This document shows, piece after piece, positions 55,089 through 64,000 of a DNA stretch of 64,000 nucleotides. A program made the position numbers and the translations under genes. The notes beneath the pieces were generated by a model. The model had not been told where the DNA came from and made no database searches. It saw only the letters and a program-made list of their open reading frames with translations. Position 1 is the stretch's first letter. Each line of letters opens with the position of its first letter. Source of the stretch: Cytobacillus sp. IB215665 (GTDB lineage Bacteria > Bacillota > Bacilli > Bacillales > SM2101); the NCBI RefSeq assembly GCF_033963835.1, contig NZ_JAXBME010000001.1, positions 248,001 through 312,000 on the forward strand. Reading direction: 5' to 3'.

Positions 55089-55171
55089 GGTTAATAAAAT
55101 TGAGCTAGGTATACACCTTTTCTACTATGACAGCTTGAATAAGTTGGCGGTTGGTAAGCCGTTTATTCTGA

Positions 55172-55206
55172 CCTACAAGTACGTTACGTACTTGTAGGTT
55201 TTTTAC
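55172..55206. terminator. Perfect long hairpin terminator after the M4 protease
   Basis: Thirteen-base arms ACCTACAAGTACG / CGTACTTGTAGGT with loop TTA and a T-run, 84 bases after the stop. Confidence 0.85.
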
Positions 55207-55439
55207 GTAAAGGGCTTCTAATAAGCTTTTACTGTATAAGTACATCAAGGCACAATTTAATGTAAATTCTCTGCTTGCGCAGGCGAAATAATACGCCAAG
55301 AAGTAAGACTCTTATTATTGAAAATGTTACTACATGAGAATACTAGAAACTGTTTGTGTGTACGGGCATCTATATGATCTTTACTATGAACAATAGGAAG
55401 TGGCTGTCTGATAATTATCATTCTAATGAAGAAAAGCAG

Positions 55440-55507
55440 TCATTAACGTTATTGGCAAGTGTATGAGATAACTAGTATGAATAATAACAATTGATAAGAA
55501 AACAGCC
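55440..55507 (-). repeat. MITE-like element, degenerate, inverted
   Basis: Only the left end is clear in reverse (AACAATTGATAAGAAAACAG followed by CC). The rest of the 55207-56127 gap is very AT-rich (ATATTTATATAAG and similar) and has no gene. Confidence 0.35.
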
Positions 55508-55795
55508 TACATAGCTATTGTTACTAAATGAGAACAGCTAGAAGGTGGTTAGGTAAAAACAGCCAGCTCTATTTAAAGAGAAGTTGCCAACATCATCTAC
55601 TAGATAAGCAGAAATCAGTGTGAAAGTATTGTGGCGTAATCAACGCATTGAATGAGTAAAAATACTATATTACTTTATAAATATAACTATAAATATATTT
55701 ATATAAGTCGTCAAAATAGTAAGAAAAATAAAGTAATCGTTATAGATAGTGCATATTTTGACGAATCATGACAAATTATCAGATTTTTTGTCGTG

Positions 55796-55815
55796 TATAT
55801 TATTGTGATAATATA
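55796..55815. promoter_or_regulatory. Candidate operator upstream of the second M4 protease
   Basis: Perfect eight-base arms TATATTAT and ATAATATA with TGTG between. TATTATTGTGATA recurs at about 55965-55977. The AT-rich nature makes chance occurrence possible. Confidence 0.35.
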
Positions 55816-56127
55816 TATATCCCGGGACCTATTTTTGAACAATATCTTTTATGTGAATGTTTATTTCCACGTAAAACGTTCCGTAATAGGTTTAAGAAAA
55901 ATTGCTAGTTAACTAGAACTAAATGATGATTTTCAACTAATTCAGTTTAAGTATTTAACATGAGTATTATTGTGATAGGGGTTAATAGTGCACATTGATT
56001 ATTTGCTTCAACATTGAGATATAAATAGGTATCGTTTTATATCCTAGTAATCACATAAATACTCTTGAAATTGACAATAAGTCAATGCAAGCAAGTACAG
56101 AGAAAATATACTGAGAGGAAGAAATCT

Positions 56128-58182
56128 ATGAAAAAGAGGAAAGTTGTTTCAACCGTTCTAGCAGCTTCATTAGCACTTGGTACTTTGTTAGTTCCAACTA
56201 CAGGGACTGTTGATGCAAAATCACTTACAGAAAAATCGACAAAGAAAATCGATAAAAAAATAAAACAGCTAGAGAAGCTGGAGAAAATGAAAGACAAATC
56301 AAACGGTAAATTCCGAGTTTCTTGGGATGAGAAGAAAGGTATTCCACGCTATGTCTCTGGTAAACTATCAGAACAAAATGTGGATGTGTTAGCATTCCTA
56401 GATGAGAATAGACAAGTATTTGACTTAGATGCTGGAGATTTTACGATTAAGCAAACAGTTACTGATGATCTTGGTATGACGCAATATCGTACACAGCTGA
56501 CTGTTGATGGCATTCCAGTTTATGGATCAGAAATGCTCATTCAAGTTGATGGTGATGGTATCATCACTTCCATGATTGGTCAAGTAGAGCCAAAGCTTGA
56601 ACAGAAGAAATGGCGTAATTTTGTGAAGCTATCTGCAGAGGATGCAATTCAGGTCGCTGAAAGCAAGTTAACTTTTACACCAGAAGCAGACACGTATACG
56701 AAAGATCCAGCTTCTGACCTTTATCTTTATAAGCATGAAAATAAATGGATGCCCGTTTATATTGTTGAATTGCAATTCCATGCACCATACATTGGTCGTG
56801 AATTCTTTTATATTGATGCAAAAAAAGGAGAAGTACTACGATCATTTAATAGAATTGAACATGCTGCTGAAGTAGGGACTGGAACAGGCGTGCTTGGGGA
56901 TGAAAAAATAGTGAACACGTTTGAACAAGACGGGACATATTATTTATACGATACTTCGAAGTCTATGAATGGTGTTATCGCAACATATGATGCCGAAAAT
57001 ACTTTTAGCCCGTTGTTAAGAGTTAATCCATCACCAGGTGTATATGTAACGGATGATGATAACGTCTTTGATTCAGCTACTCAACGCGCAGGTGTTGATG
57101 CCCACGTATACGCTGGAGTTGTATATGATTATTTCTTAAATAACCATAATCGTGACAGCTATGATAATCAAGGTGGCAATATTATTTCTAGTGTACACGT
57201 TGGCACGAACTATAACAATGCTGCTTGGACTGGAACACAAATGGCGTACGGTGACGGTGATGGGTCACTATTTACATCATTATCCGGCTCATTAGACGTT
57301 GTTGCACATGAGCTTACACATGCGGTTACGGACACATCCGCTAATCTCATATATGAATATGAATCTGGGGCACTGAATGAATCATTTTCTGACGTGTTCG
57401 GTGTACTCGTAGAAGCAGAACAAGACGGAGCAGCTGACTGGCTGTTAGGTGAGGATGTGTATACACCTGCTATAGCGGGAGATGCATTAAGAAGTGTTGC
57501 AAACCCGACATTATATGGACAACCGGATCATATGGACGATTTCCTCGTGAAAAACGATGAAAACGCACTTGATTGGGATTTTGGAGGGGTTCACACAAAT
57601 AGTGGAATTCCGAATAAAGCATTTTACAATATTGCATCTGCAATTGGTCTTGAAAAAGCTGGCGATATTTATTACCGTGCTTTAACAACTCATTTAACAT
57701 CACAAGCGCAATTTATTGATGCACGAAATGCTTTATTGCAATCTGCAGAAGATTTATACGGAGCAGATGGGACTGAATATCAGGCAATAGAAAGTGGTTT
57801 TACAGCTGTAGGAATTGATGATACACAAGCAGCTTCTAGTGACAATTTTGAGCCAAATGATACATTAAGCACTGCACACGCTGTAGAAAGTGGAGAAATA
57901 TATACATCTTATATCTCTTCTGCTGATGATTTAGATGTATATACATTCACTGCCGGAGCTAGAGGTCAAGTGACTGTAGATTTAACAAATGTACCAGATG
58001 ATTATGACCTATATTTATTAAATCGTCGCGGAGAAACAATAACCGCATCACAAAATGTAAACACACTTGCGGAATCACTTACTTATACGGCAGCTGCTGG
58101 TGAAAAATTATATGTAGCAGTCGTCGGTTATGATGGTGTATTTAGTACAAGCCCATACACACTAACTGTTACTTATCCATAA
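56128..58182 (+). CDS. Thermolysin-type (M4) metalloprotease (bacillolysin)
   Basis: Encodes 684 residues from the ATG at 56128, preceded by GAGAGGAAG; a longer frame from 56065 lacks a ribosome site. Signal peptide (VPTTGTVDAKS, cut near 29), FTP/PepSY propeptide (FRVSWDEKKGIPRYVSGKLS; LSAEDAIQVAESKLTF), and the M4 catalytic domain with HELTH (H394, E395, H398), E418 in GALNESFSDVFG and VHTNSGIPNKAFY. It ends with one pre-peptidase-C domain (about 575-684; DLDVYTF, DYDLYLLNRRG) and lacks the CUB-like and acidic tail found in its paralogue at 52368. Secreted neutral protease for protein degradation. Confidence 0.94.
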   Translation: MKKRKVVSTVLAASLALGTLLVPTTGTVDAKSLTEKSTKKIDKKIKQLEKLEKMKDKSNGKFRVSWDEKKGIPRYVSGKLSEQNVDVLAFLDENRQVFDLDAGDFTIKQTVTDDLGMTQYRTQLTVDGIPVYGSEMLIQVDGDGIITSMIGQVEPKLEQKKWRNFVKLSAEDAIQVAESKLTFTPEADTYTKDPASDLYLYKHENKWMPVYIVELQFHAPYIGREFFYIDAKKGEVLRSFNRIEHAAEVGTGTGVLGDEKIVNTFEQDGTYYLYDTSKSMNGVIATYDAENTFSPLLRVNPSPGVYVTDDDNVFDSATQRAGVDAHVYAGVVYDYFLNNHNRDSYDNQGGNIISSVHVGTNYNNAAWTGTQMAYGDGDGSLFTSLSGSLDVVAHELTHAVTDTSANLIYEYESGALNESFSDVFGVLVEAEQDGAADWLLGEDVYTPAIAGDALRSVANPTLYGQPDHMDDFLVKNDENALDWDFGGVHTNSGIPNKAFYNIASAIGLEKAGDIYYRALTTHLTSQAQFIDARNALLQSAEDLYGADGTEYQAIESGFTAVGIDDTQAASSDNFEPNDTLSTAHAVESGEIYTSYISSADDLDVYTFTAGARGQVTVDLTNVPDDYDLYLLNRRGETITASQNVNTLAESLTYTAAAGEKLYVAVVGYDGVFSTSPYTLTVTYP

Positions 58183-58235
58183 AATGCTTAAAACCATAGG
58201 TAGGTAAGCCATATTGAACATACATGTCTAAGCCA

Positions 58236-58274
58236 CCCCCTCATATTTTCACATATGAGGGGGACTTTTTTTTT
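58236..58274. terminator. Bidirectional terminator between the protease and thioesterase genes
   Basis: CCCCCTCATAT / ATATGAGGGGG with a short loop, then AC and a run of nine T on the plus strand. The gene on the minus strand ends immediately next to it. Confidence 0.85.
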
Positions 58275-58281
58275 GATGCTA

Positions 58282-58689
58282 TTAGAAGCTTACTTTATCT
58301 AGTTCAACGATGGCCATCGTACATCTAGAAATACAAATTAATTTGTCTTGTTCATCCACAATTTTAATTTCCCATACATGTGTTTTTTTTCCTCGGTGTA
58401 ACGGTGTTCCGATGGCGGTCACAACGCCACCTCTTTTAGCTCGTATATGGTTTGCATTAATCTCGAGACCGACACAGCCTTCTTTTTCCTGATCAATGAG
58501 ATTGAAAGCTCCGAAACTCGCGACGGTTTCTGCTAGTGCTACAGAAGCACCGCCATGTAAAATTCCAAAAGGCTGGCACGTTCGTTCATCCACAGGCATT
58601 GTAGCGACAGTGCGCTCTTCATTTACTTCTACAATCTCAATACCGAGATGATTGACTAATGAATTTTCAAAATTTAATCCTTTGCTCAT
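58282..58689 (-). CDS. Hotdog-fold PaaI-type acyl-CoA thioesterase
   Basis: A 135-residue enzyme with the hotdog thioesterase core FGILHGGASVALAETVASFG (the catalytic acid is in the HGG...AETV helix) and conserved GLEINANHIRAKRGGVVTA. This is the subgroup that includes 1,4-dihydroxy-2-naphthoyl-CoA hydrolase (menaquinone synthesis; YdiI/YuxO-like) and phenylacetyl-CoA-type thioesterases; the substrate is not determined. The ATG has GGGAG upstream. Monocistronic, convergent with the M4 protease. Confidence 0.88.
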   Translation of the reverse strand: MSKGLNFENSLVNHLGIEIVEVNEERTVATMPVDERTCQPFGILHGGASVALAETVASFGAFNLIDQEKEGCVGLEINANHIRAKRGGVVTAIGTPLHRGKKTHVWEIKIVDEQDKLICISRCTMAIVELDKVSF

Positions 58690-58909
58690 GAATTCTCCCC
58701 CTTATCCTCTTTCTTTTATTGTCACACAACTTATTATAATTTTCCAATTCTTTAACAGAATGTTTCGTTAAGATTTCTTACATTCGGTCATGTGGAACAA
58801 TGTATTATCATTGGAAATAACGCGCTACTTAGCTTTCTCATTCAATAAGCATTGTTTTGGGGATGAAGGCGAGCACATAACATCACGTTTTGTAGGTGTA
58901 ATTCTGTAT

Positions 58910-58933
58910 AACAGCAAAGTATACGAAAAAAGT
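58910..58933 (+). repeat. MITE-like right-end fragment
   Basis: AACAGCAAAGTATACGAAAA followed by AAG matches the family right end. It lies between the convergent-side end of the SgrR-like gene and the thioesterase promoter region. Confidence 0.45.
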
Positions 58934-58937
58934 TACA

Positions 58938-60671
58938 TTATTCTTTTTCTATCCATGATTTTCGAAAGTCATCATACCCAAAAGCTTCGAAGCGAGTATC
59001 TTGAATTAAATGGTGGAACTTGCGGTGAATGACTGGGTGATACCGATATACAATAAGATGCTCGTTTCTTAAATATTGTTCTACTTTATCTATCCATGCT
59101 TCCCGCTTTTTATAATTTGGTTCATACTTAACACGCTCAAGATAATTTTCAATGTAGTGTAAGTTTTTGCGATCAATAAACCTTTGGAAGACATTTGATT
59201 TGTTATAAAACGAATCTAAAAAAGATAGGTGAAAATCATCTGATGTCACCTCGCCTGCAAAAAGTAAATCGGCTTCTTGATCAATGGTTGCTGAATAGAA
59301 GTCATCCATATGAAAGTATATACACTTAAGATGAATACCTTCAGTTGCGGCAGCCTTCATAAACCATTGGGCCTGTTCTCTTTCATCACGTGTGTCTCTC
59401 GTATATAGTGTTATTGCTTCACCTTGATAACCCGATTTCTTTAATAGTGATTTTACGAGTTTCTTATCTTTACTGTCAGGGTGTGATTTCCATGGAAAAT
59501 AACTGGATGCTTCTATTAAATTCTCTCTTCCTAAATCCTTCCACATTTGTTTCATATCTAATAAGTGAAATAGTGCTAACCGAAAGGAATGTTGTAGGAC
59601 AATTGAAGAACGCCTAAGATTAAATGCAAGAAACCTAAAGCCTGTTATCATATCCTCTTTGCGGATCGTTGATTCTTCCTTCTCTTCTCCTTTAATTTGA
59701 ATCGTCATCGTAAGATTTGATTCGCTCGGCAGAAGGTAAAATTCAATTTCATCAATTAATGGTCTTGCAAGAAAATATTGATCAAACGCCTCTAACACGA
59801 TCATCGTATCAGTACGTTTTTTGAGTTGAAATGGACCCGTGCCGATCCACTTGTTTTCATCAAACGGTTCATCCTCTGGAAGAATTGAAAAGGGAATTGA
59901 GCTAATATAACGAATGAAAAGTGGATTTGATTGAGCCAATTGTATGCGAACGATGAAAGGCGAAACACATTCGATCATTTGGATATCCTGAACGATCCAA
60001 TTAAGAGAAGATGTTCGGTCTTTTAGTCGTTCAATCGTATATTTCACATCACCACTATTCAAATTGCGTTGATGATGAAATTGCACCCCTTTCCTTAAGT
60101 AAAATGTCCAAGTTCGGTAATCATTGTCAACCTTCCAGCGGTGTGCGATGTGTGGGTTAATCGTATCAGCTTGTTGATCATAGGTAACGAGAGTACTCCC
60201 TAATTGTTGGATTAAATAGTTTTCAAAATCGATGGCAGAGGATTGTGGGTCTAAAGTGACAATTCTTTTTTCAACTGCTAATCTTAGCACTTCTTTCGAT
60301 TGATTCGCCGATTGCAAACCAAATAGTTTTTTGACTTCTTTTGATACATTAGCTATCCATGAATTTGGAATTGGTAATTGTAATAACTGAAAGATACGTT
60401 CGATTTGGTCATGTTCAATACAAGTTAATACAGCCTGCTCAATTTCCTGTTGCAAGGGGTTTTTAAAGTTGATGCAAGAAGGGTTTCCCCTACCTCTCCC
60501 AGGATGGTAAATACATCTCCCATCCTCTTCGAATTTCCTAATTTTTATTTTTACATTTTTTTGATTGCAATACCATACTTGTTCAAGCTCCTTAAGCTTA
60601 AACGACACTGTTTGTTTTATTTCTCTAGGATATAAATACGCTCGCATTTGAAAATATGCCAAATCCTTCAT
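58938..60671 (-). CDS. SgrR-like transcriptional regulator with a solute-binding domain
   Basis: A 577-residue protein with an N-terminal winged-helix-like DNA-binding domain (about 1-110; ELEQVWYCNQKNVKIKIRKF, then DGRCIYHPGRGRGNPS) fused to an extracytoplasmic-type solute-binding domain, family 5 (about 120-575; TWTFYLRKGVQFHHQRNLNS, GDVKYTIERL, EYVKYEPNYK-like end). No signal peptide is present, so it acts in the cytoplasm. This arrangement is that of SgrR and Bacillus YbbA/YcdE-style regulators sensing a small molecule; the peptide or sugar ligand is unknown. The ATG has GGAGAAA upstream. It is divergent from an EamA transporter, its likely target. Confidence 0.88.
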   Translation of the reverse strand: MKDLAYFQMRAYLYPREIKQTVSFKLKELEQVWYCNQKNVKIKIRKFEEDGRCIYHPGRGRGNPSCINFKNPLQQEIEQAVLTCIEHDQIERIFQLLQLPIPNSWIANVSKEVKKLFGLQSANQSKEVLRLAVEKRIVTLDPQSSAIDFENYLIQQLGSTLVTYDQQADTINPHIAHRWKVDNDYRTWTFYLRKGVQFHHQRNLNSGDVKYTIERLKDRTSSLNWIVQDIQMIECVSPFIVRIQLAQSNPLFIRYISSIPFSILPEDEPFDENKWIGTGPFQLKKRTDTMIVLEAFDQYFLARPLIDEIEFYLLPSESNLTMTIQIKGEEKEESTIRKEDMITGFRFLAFNLRRSSIVLQHSFRLALFHLLDMKQMWKDLGRENLIEASSYFPWKSHPDSKDKKLVKSLLKKSGYQGEAITLYTRDTRDEREQAQWFMKAAATEGIHLKCIYFHMDDFYSATIDQEADLLFAGEVTSDDFHLSFLDSFYNKSNVFQRFIDRKNLHYIENYLERVKYEPNYKKREAWIDKVEQYLRNEHLIVYRYHPVIHRKFHHLIQDTRFEAFGYDDFRKSWIEKE

Positions 60672-60794
60672 CGTTTTCTCCTATCTAAAAGGGGTCGGTA
60701 TTAGTTAGATTATACCCTTTTTATCAGCTTTTGGATAAAGCATAATAATTTGTAAGCAATTGTTATTTCTATTTTATAATAAGAAGGGGAAGCG

Positions 60795-61700
60795 ATGGAA
60801 TTAAAAACGATATTATCCATTGTAGTTACAGTGTTCTTTTGGGCATCTGCCTTTGTCGGTATTCGTGCAAGTTTGGACGATTATTCACCACAAAACTTAG
60901 CTTTACTAAGATTCTTAGTTGCTTCATTAATCTTTCTCGTTGTAGCTTTATTTAAGAAAATACGCATTCCCGAGAAAAGTGATTTGCTTCGTATTTTCCT
61001 CTCAGGGTTCATTGGTATTGCGTTATACAACTTTGCATTAAACTATGGAGAGCAAAGGATTGAAGCGGGCATAGCTAGTTTTATTGTCAACACAGTCCCG
61101 ATCTTTTCAGCACTATTTTCTATGCATTTTCTTCGTGAGAAATTCTTTATGCGACAATGGATCGGATTTATTATAAGTCTGTGTGGAATTATTCTTATTG
61201 CCTATCGTCCAGAAACAAACTTCACCATTGGTATCAGTGTTTTTATACTGTTGTTTGCAGCTACTACACAAGCAGCGATGTTCACTTTACAAAAAACACT
61301 TACTAAAAAATATACTCCACTCGAATGTACCGCTTATGCTATTTGGAGCGGAACATTCACACTATTATGGTTTGGACCTGGCTTATTGGACGAAATCCTT
61401 GCAGCTTCAATGAGTAGCACTGTCACCGTTATTTACCTAGGGATATTCCCAGCTGCAATTGCCTACTTAACATGGGCTTATGTTTTATCAAAATTGTCAG
61501 TATCTGTTGCTGCAACATTTTTGTATTTTGTACCAATAGGAGCTACGCTCATTGGGTGGGTCTGGTTAGGAGAAATACCAACTCTATTATCTATTGGCGG
61601 AGGTATACTTGTCATTACAGGAGTAATCTTTGTCAACCAAAAGCACAACATGATTAAAAGAAGTGAAAAGGAAAATAAGATTCATGCTACATCATCTTAA
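60795..61700 (+). CDS. EamA-family (DMT superfamily) transporter
   Basis: A 301-residue protein with ten predicted membrane segments and two EamA repeats: one with FWASAFVGIRASLDDYSPQN and LALLRFLVASLIFL, the second with ATTQAAMFTLQKTLTKKYTP and PAAIAYLTWAYVLSKL. Such permeases export or import amino acids and other metabolites; substrate is unknown. AAGGGGA precedes the ATG. It is divergent from the SgrR-like regulator (124-bp gap), so ligand-dependent control by that regulator is a reasonable inference. Confidence 0.9.
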   Translation: MELKTILSIVVTVFFWASAFVGIRASLDDYSPQNLALLRFLVASLIFLVVALFKKIRIPEKSDLLRIFLSGFIGIALYNFALNYGEQRIEAGIASFIVNTVPIFSALFSMHFLREKFFMRQWIGFIISLCGIILIAYRPETNFTIGISVFILLFAATTQAAMFTLQKTLTKKYTPLECTAYAIWSGTFTLLWFGPGLLDEILAASMSSTVTVIYLGIFPAAIAYLTWAYVLSKLSVSVAATFLYFVPIGATLIGWVWLGEIPTLLSIGGGILVITGVIFVNQKHNMIKRSEKENKIHATSS

Positions 61701-61840
61701 TGAAGTTAAAGATTAATATATTTTGTTGTGATTTTTTAAATAAAATTCACAGATATAGATGAAGTTTTTTTGTTCCCTAGTTATTTTAAAGGTGAGGCAG
61801 AACTCTTGTTGGTGAAAAATATAATAAAGGAGTGTCAATT

Positions 61841-62731
61841 ATGATAACGATTAAACGTTTAACTGAATGCTCTTTGCAGGATGCCGTAACTGCTTGGAAT
61901 GAGGGGTTTACAGGCTATTTTACAGATGCGCAGATGACCATTGATTCCTTTTTGAATCGTCTTGCTCAGGAAGGTTTGTCAGCCAACTATTCAATTATTG
62001 CTTTTGACGATAAGGAACCTGTCGGCATTGTCTTAAATGGCATAAGAATGATAGATGGCAAAAAGGTGTCATGGAACGGTGGAACAGGTGTTGCGCCACA
62101 CTATAGAGGTACAGGTGTAGGGAAGAAAATGATGGATGCAACTTTAGCAATTTATGAAGAAGAAGGTGTTGAAATCGCGACATTAGAAGCGATAAAAGAA
62201 AATGAAAAAGCGATTCATTTGTATCAAAAGCTAGGGTATGTGATCGAAGATAATTTGCTCTTTATCGCCCATGAAGAATCATTTGGCTCGAATCCCTTTG
62301 AAAACCACCTAGCTACATACAACTTTATTAAAACTGTTCCTCCAGAAGTTCAAAACCTATCATTTTATAAAAGTATGTATTGCTGGCAAACGCAATTTAA
62401 GAGCGTAAGAGATGGAGAAGCTTTCATTGCGGTTGATGATCAAACTGGTGAAAGTATAGGTTATGCGTTATTTAAGCGTATTTTTAATGAAGAAGGCGTT
62501 CATGTCACTACAGCGCTATACCAATGTGAAGTAGCATCCAATAGACGTGATCAACACCAAATAACAGCAAGTTTATTATCGCAATTATTTGCACCGTTCG
62601 ATCAAAAGCTAAAGCGAATTACAGTCAATTTAGCTGCTACGAATGAAACAGTGGTCTCATTACTTAAAGAGGCTGGTTTTGAGAAAAGCATAGAACAAGT
62701 ATATATGAAGAAAATCATGCTTGAAGAATAA
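61841..62731 (+). CDS. Double GNAT-domain acetyltransferase
   Basis: Encodes 296 residues from the ATG at 61841 (GGAG eight bases upstream; the earlier in-frame ATG is less favoured). The N-terminal GNAT domain (about 1-145) has GVAPHYRGTGVGKKMMDATL, the acetyl-CoA site, and ENEKAIHLYQKLGY. The C-terminal half (about 165-296) has a second, weaker GNAT fold (AFIAVDDQTGESIGYALFKR, LKEAGFEKSIEQVYMKK) without a clear acetyl-CoA loop, as in several Bacillus acetyltransferases with one active and one degenerate domain. Substrate unknown; monocistronic. Confidence 0.85.
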   Translation: MITIKRLTECSLQDAVTAWNEGFTGYFTDAQMTIDSFLNRLAQEGLSANYSIIAFDDKEPVGIVLNGIRMIDGKKVSWNGGTGVAPHYRGTGVGKKMMDATLAIYEEEGVEIATLEAIKENEKAIHLYQKLGYVIEDNLLFIAHEESFGSNPFENHLATYNFIKTVPPEVQNLSFYKSMYCWQTQFKSVRDGEAFIAVDDQTGESIGYALFKRIFNEEGVHVTTALYQCEVASNRRDQHQITASLLSQLFAPFDQKLKRITVNLAATNETVVSLLKEAGFEKSIEQVYMKKIMLEE

Positions 62732-62784
62732 GTAGGTAAGTCGCTTATGTCTTAGTACGAGAAAAAAATGAATACGCAAAAAGT

Positions 62785-62818
62785 CAAAAGCTTATAAGTG
62801 GGACTTATAAGCTTTTGC
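62785..62818. terminator. Perfect hairpin after the GNAT gene
   Basis: Fifteen-base arms CAAAAGCTTATAAGT / ACTTATAAGCTTTTG with a GGG loop, 54 bases past the stop. T-run is short, but a transcription stop is likely. Confidence 0.7.
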
Positions 62819-62962
62819 TGTTATCACATAACATCACATAATTCTACAACATTTCTTCCATAATTATCAAATAGTATAGATGTATACAACATGAAAAGTA
62901 TCGGATTGGAATACTGTTCACAAAATTAATGATGTCCGGCTTAACGTACATGTAGATGACTA

Positions 62963-63124
62963 GGCTCTTTGCATCAATTTTGTTGGGATTTTCCTCATTT
63001 GCAGAGGAGATTGTGGTTTTTACGCAATACCAATCGTTTTAAAAAAAGGATGTGACGAGCTCTAGTTTTAGGCGTCAATATATCTTAATACGAAAACAGT
63101 AACAAAATAAGATTTTGCATAGCC
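62963..63124 (-). repeat. MITE-like element, degenerate, inverted
   Basis: GGCTCTTTGCATCAATTTTG at one side and TACGAAAACAGTAAC...GCATAGCC at the other fit the two family ends in reverse orientation; the core (GATGTGACGAGCTCTAG) is recognisable but diverged. Confidence 0.5.
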
Positions 63125-63185
63125 ACTCGAGGAACTAGAAAAATTGAACAATATATACGAGGCATGAACACTAGTATCACATTTC

Positions 63186-63229
63186 AACATTACCGCGATG
63201 GGGGACGGTCCCCCGTTGTTGTAATGTGT
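63186..63229. repeat. GC-rich palindrome upstream of the response regulator gene
   Basis: Inner arms GGGGGAC / GTCCCCC around one G, with outer arms ACATTAC / GTAATGT, giving a long imperfect hairpin 38 bases before the start codon. Related to those at 20738 and 31205. Confidence 0.65.
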
Positions 63230-63266
63230 TAAAGTGTAGCGCAACTGACCGAAAAGGCGGTGAAAT

Positions 63267-63947
63267 ATGAATACGGTTTTGTTAGTTGAAGATGAGGTGC
63301 CGATTGCACGAGTTCTTCGTGCGTATTTGAGTAAGGAAGGCTTTCAAGTGGAGCATACGAAGAAGGGTAAGGAGGCGCTTGAGGCATTTGAGGTGCATAA
63401 GCCTTCACTTGTGCTTTTAGACATTATGCTTCCTGATGTAGATGGCTGGCATGTCTTACAGATGATTAGGAAGACGAGTTCATGCCCTGTGATTATGATT
63501 ACAGCATTAGGAGATATTAATCAACGGTTAAAAGGGTTAAACAACGGTGCAGATGATTACATTTCAAAACCATTTGTTGCTGAAGAAGTAGTTGCTCGAG
63601 TGCATGCTGTTTTAAGAAGATCAAAGTCTATTGAAGATCGCACGGTGAAGCACTTTGGAAATTTAGCGATCGACATAAGCTCACATCAAATTCTATTAAA
63701 TGGAACTGAGGTTCACGTAACACCTAGGGATCTAGCATTACTCATATTTTTAGCAGAGCATACAAATCAAACATTTACGAGAGAGCACCTGATAGAGCAA
63801 GTGTGGGGTATTGATTATGAAGGAAGTGACCGGGCGGTAGATTTAGCAATTAAGCGTTTAAGAAAATCACTGAAAGAGTGGGATTCATCTGTAGGAGAAA
63901 TTAAAACGTTACGGGGAATGGGGTATCAGTTAAGTGTTTATGAATAA
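63267..63947 (+). CDS. Two-component response regulator, OmpR/PhoB family
   Basis: A 226-residue regulator. The receiver domain has the acidic pocket (VEDE, 7-10), phosphorylated D52 in LVLLDIMLPDVDGW, and K103-type lysine in YISKPFVAEE. The C-terminal winged-helix DNA-binding domain (about 130-224) includes VTPRDLALLIFLAEHTNQTF and DRAVDLAIKRLRKSLKE. AGGCGGTG precedes the ATG. The stop overlaps the start of the next frame, which is the presumed sensor kinase. The stimulus cannot be judged from the window. Confidence 0.93.
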   Translation: MNTVLLVEDEVPIARVLRAYLSKEGFQVEHTKKGKEALEAFEVHKPSLVLLDIMLPDVDGWHVLQMIRKTSSCPVIMITALGDINQRLKGLNNGADDYISKPFVAEEVVARVHAVLRRSKSIEDRTVKHFGNLAIDISSHQILLNGTEVHVTPRDLALLIFLAEHTNQTFTREHLIEQVWGIDYEGSDRAVDLAIKRLRKSLKEWDSSVGEIKTLRGMGYQLSVYE

Positions 63948-64000
63948 AAATAAGCGCATTCCCTTACTGAACTATTTAGTAAGTAGGTATTTAGTAACTT
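63940..64000 (+). CDS. Probable sensor histidine kinase, N-terminal fragment
   Basis: An ATG overlapping the end of the response regulator gene by eight bases opens a frame to the window edge: MNKNKRIPLLNYLVSRYLVT. The basic start followed by a likely membrane segment, and the position, are those of a cognate kinase. Only 20 residues are visible. Confidence 0.55.
   Translation, partial: MNKNKRIPLLNYLVSRYLVT

Noticed and set aside
58790-59032. 80-codon plus-strand frame overlapping the SgrR-like gene end
   Set aside because: No ribosome site; it overlaps the end of a solid gene and a MITE fragment.

Overview
The window is low-G+C Gram-positive chromosome from the family Bacillaceae, probably an alkaliphilic or halophilic Bacillus relative. 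The evidence is strong AGGAGG-type ribosome binding sites with frequent TTG/GTG starts, a ComK homologue, the SecA2/SlaP S-layer secretion pair, many SLH-domain surface proteins, thermolysin-type and subtilisin-type exoproteases, and a YwqC/YwqD-type polysaccharide co-polymerase/kinase pair. No rRNA, tRNA, CRISPR array or intact transposase gene was found.

Layout: (1) 1-6.1 kb is a surface polysaccharide region: a partial pectate-lyase-like beta-helix protein, a Wzx-type flippase, a Wzz-type co-polymerase overlapping its BY-kinase, an AhpD-like protein and a UDP-glucuronate epimerase. (2) 6.3-15.7 kb is housekeeping and accessory: a chemoreceptor, a GNAT, VanZ, small proteins, and a SWIM-finger/SNF2 helicase pair. 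(3) 15.9-19.2 kb holds a 30-unit tandem array (21-bp units with an internal 40-bp dimer block) followed by wecC and tagA, which act in ManNAc-based wall polymer synthesis. (4) 19.8-47.5 kb is the S-layer island: slaP and secA2, two tandem 1,175-residue subtilases, two lytic-transglycosylase/SLH proteins (one also a HEXXH metallopeptidase), an NlpC/P60-SLH hydrolase, the major S-layer protein with strong promoters and a long leader, small lipoprotein, orphan and membrane proteins, and a second large SLH protein. (5) 47.6-51.7 kb has comK, an XRE regulator, an MFS pump with a TetR gene and three operator-like palindromes, and a lipoprotein. (6) 52.3-64 kb has two thermolysin-family proteases, a thioesterase, an SgrR-like regulator, an EamA transporter, a double GNAT and the start of a two-component system.

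The parts fit one theme. wecC/tagA probably contribute to the wall polymer that SLH domains bind, SecA2/SlaP export S-layer proteins, and the SLH hydrolases and proteases remodel the wall and surface layer.

The intergenic space is unusually rich in repeats. A roughly 150-bp MITE-like element is present in about 19 copies or fragments. It has GGCT-starting terminal inverted repeats, and four copies are flanked by 8-bp target duplications. A second longer dispersed repeat occurs twice, GC-rich palindromes of one type occur three times, and there is the 21/40-bp tandem array. These repeats, the metallopeptidase-transglycosylase-SLH fusion with a substituted catalytic glutamate, and the compact S-layer island are the most noteworthy observations.
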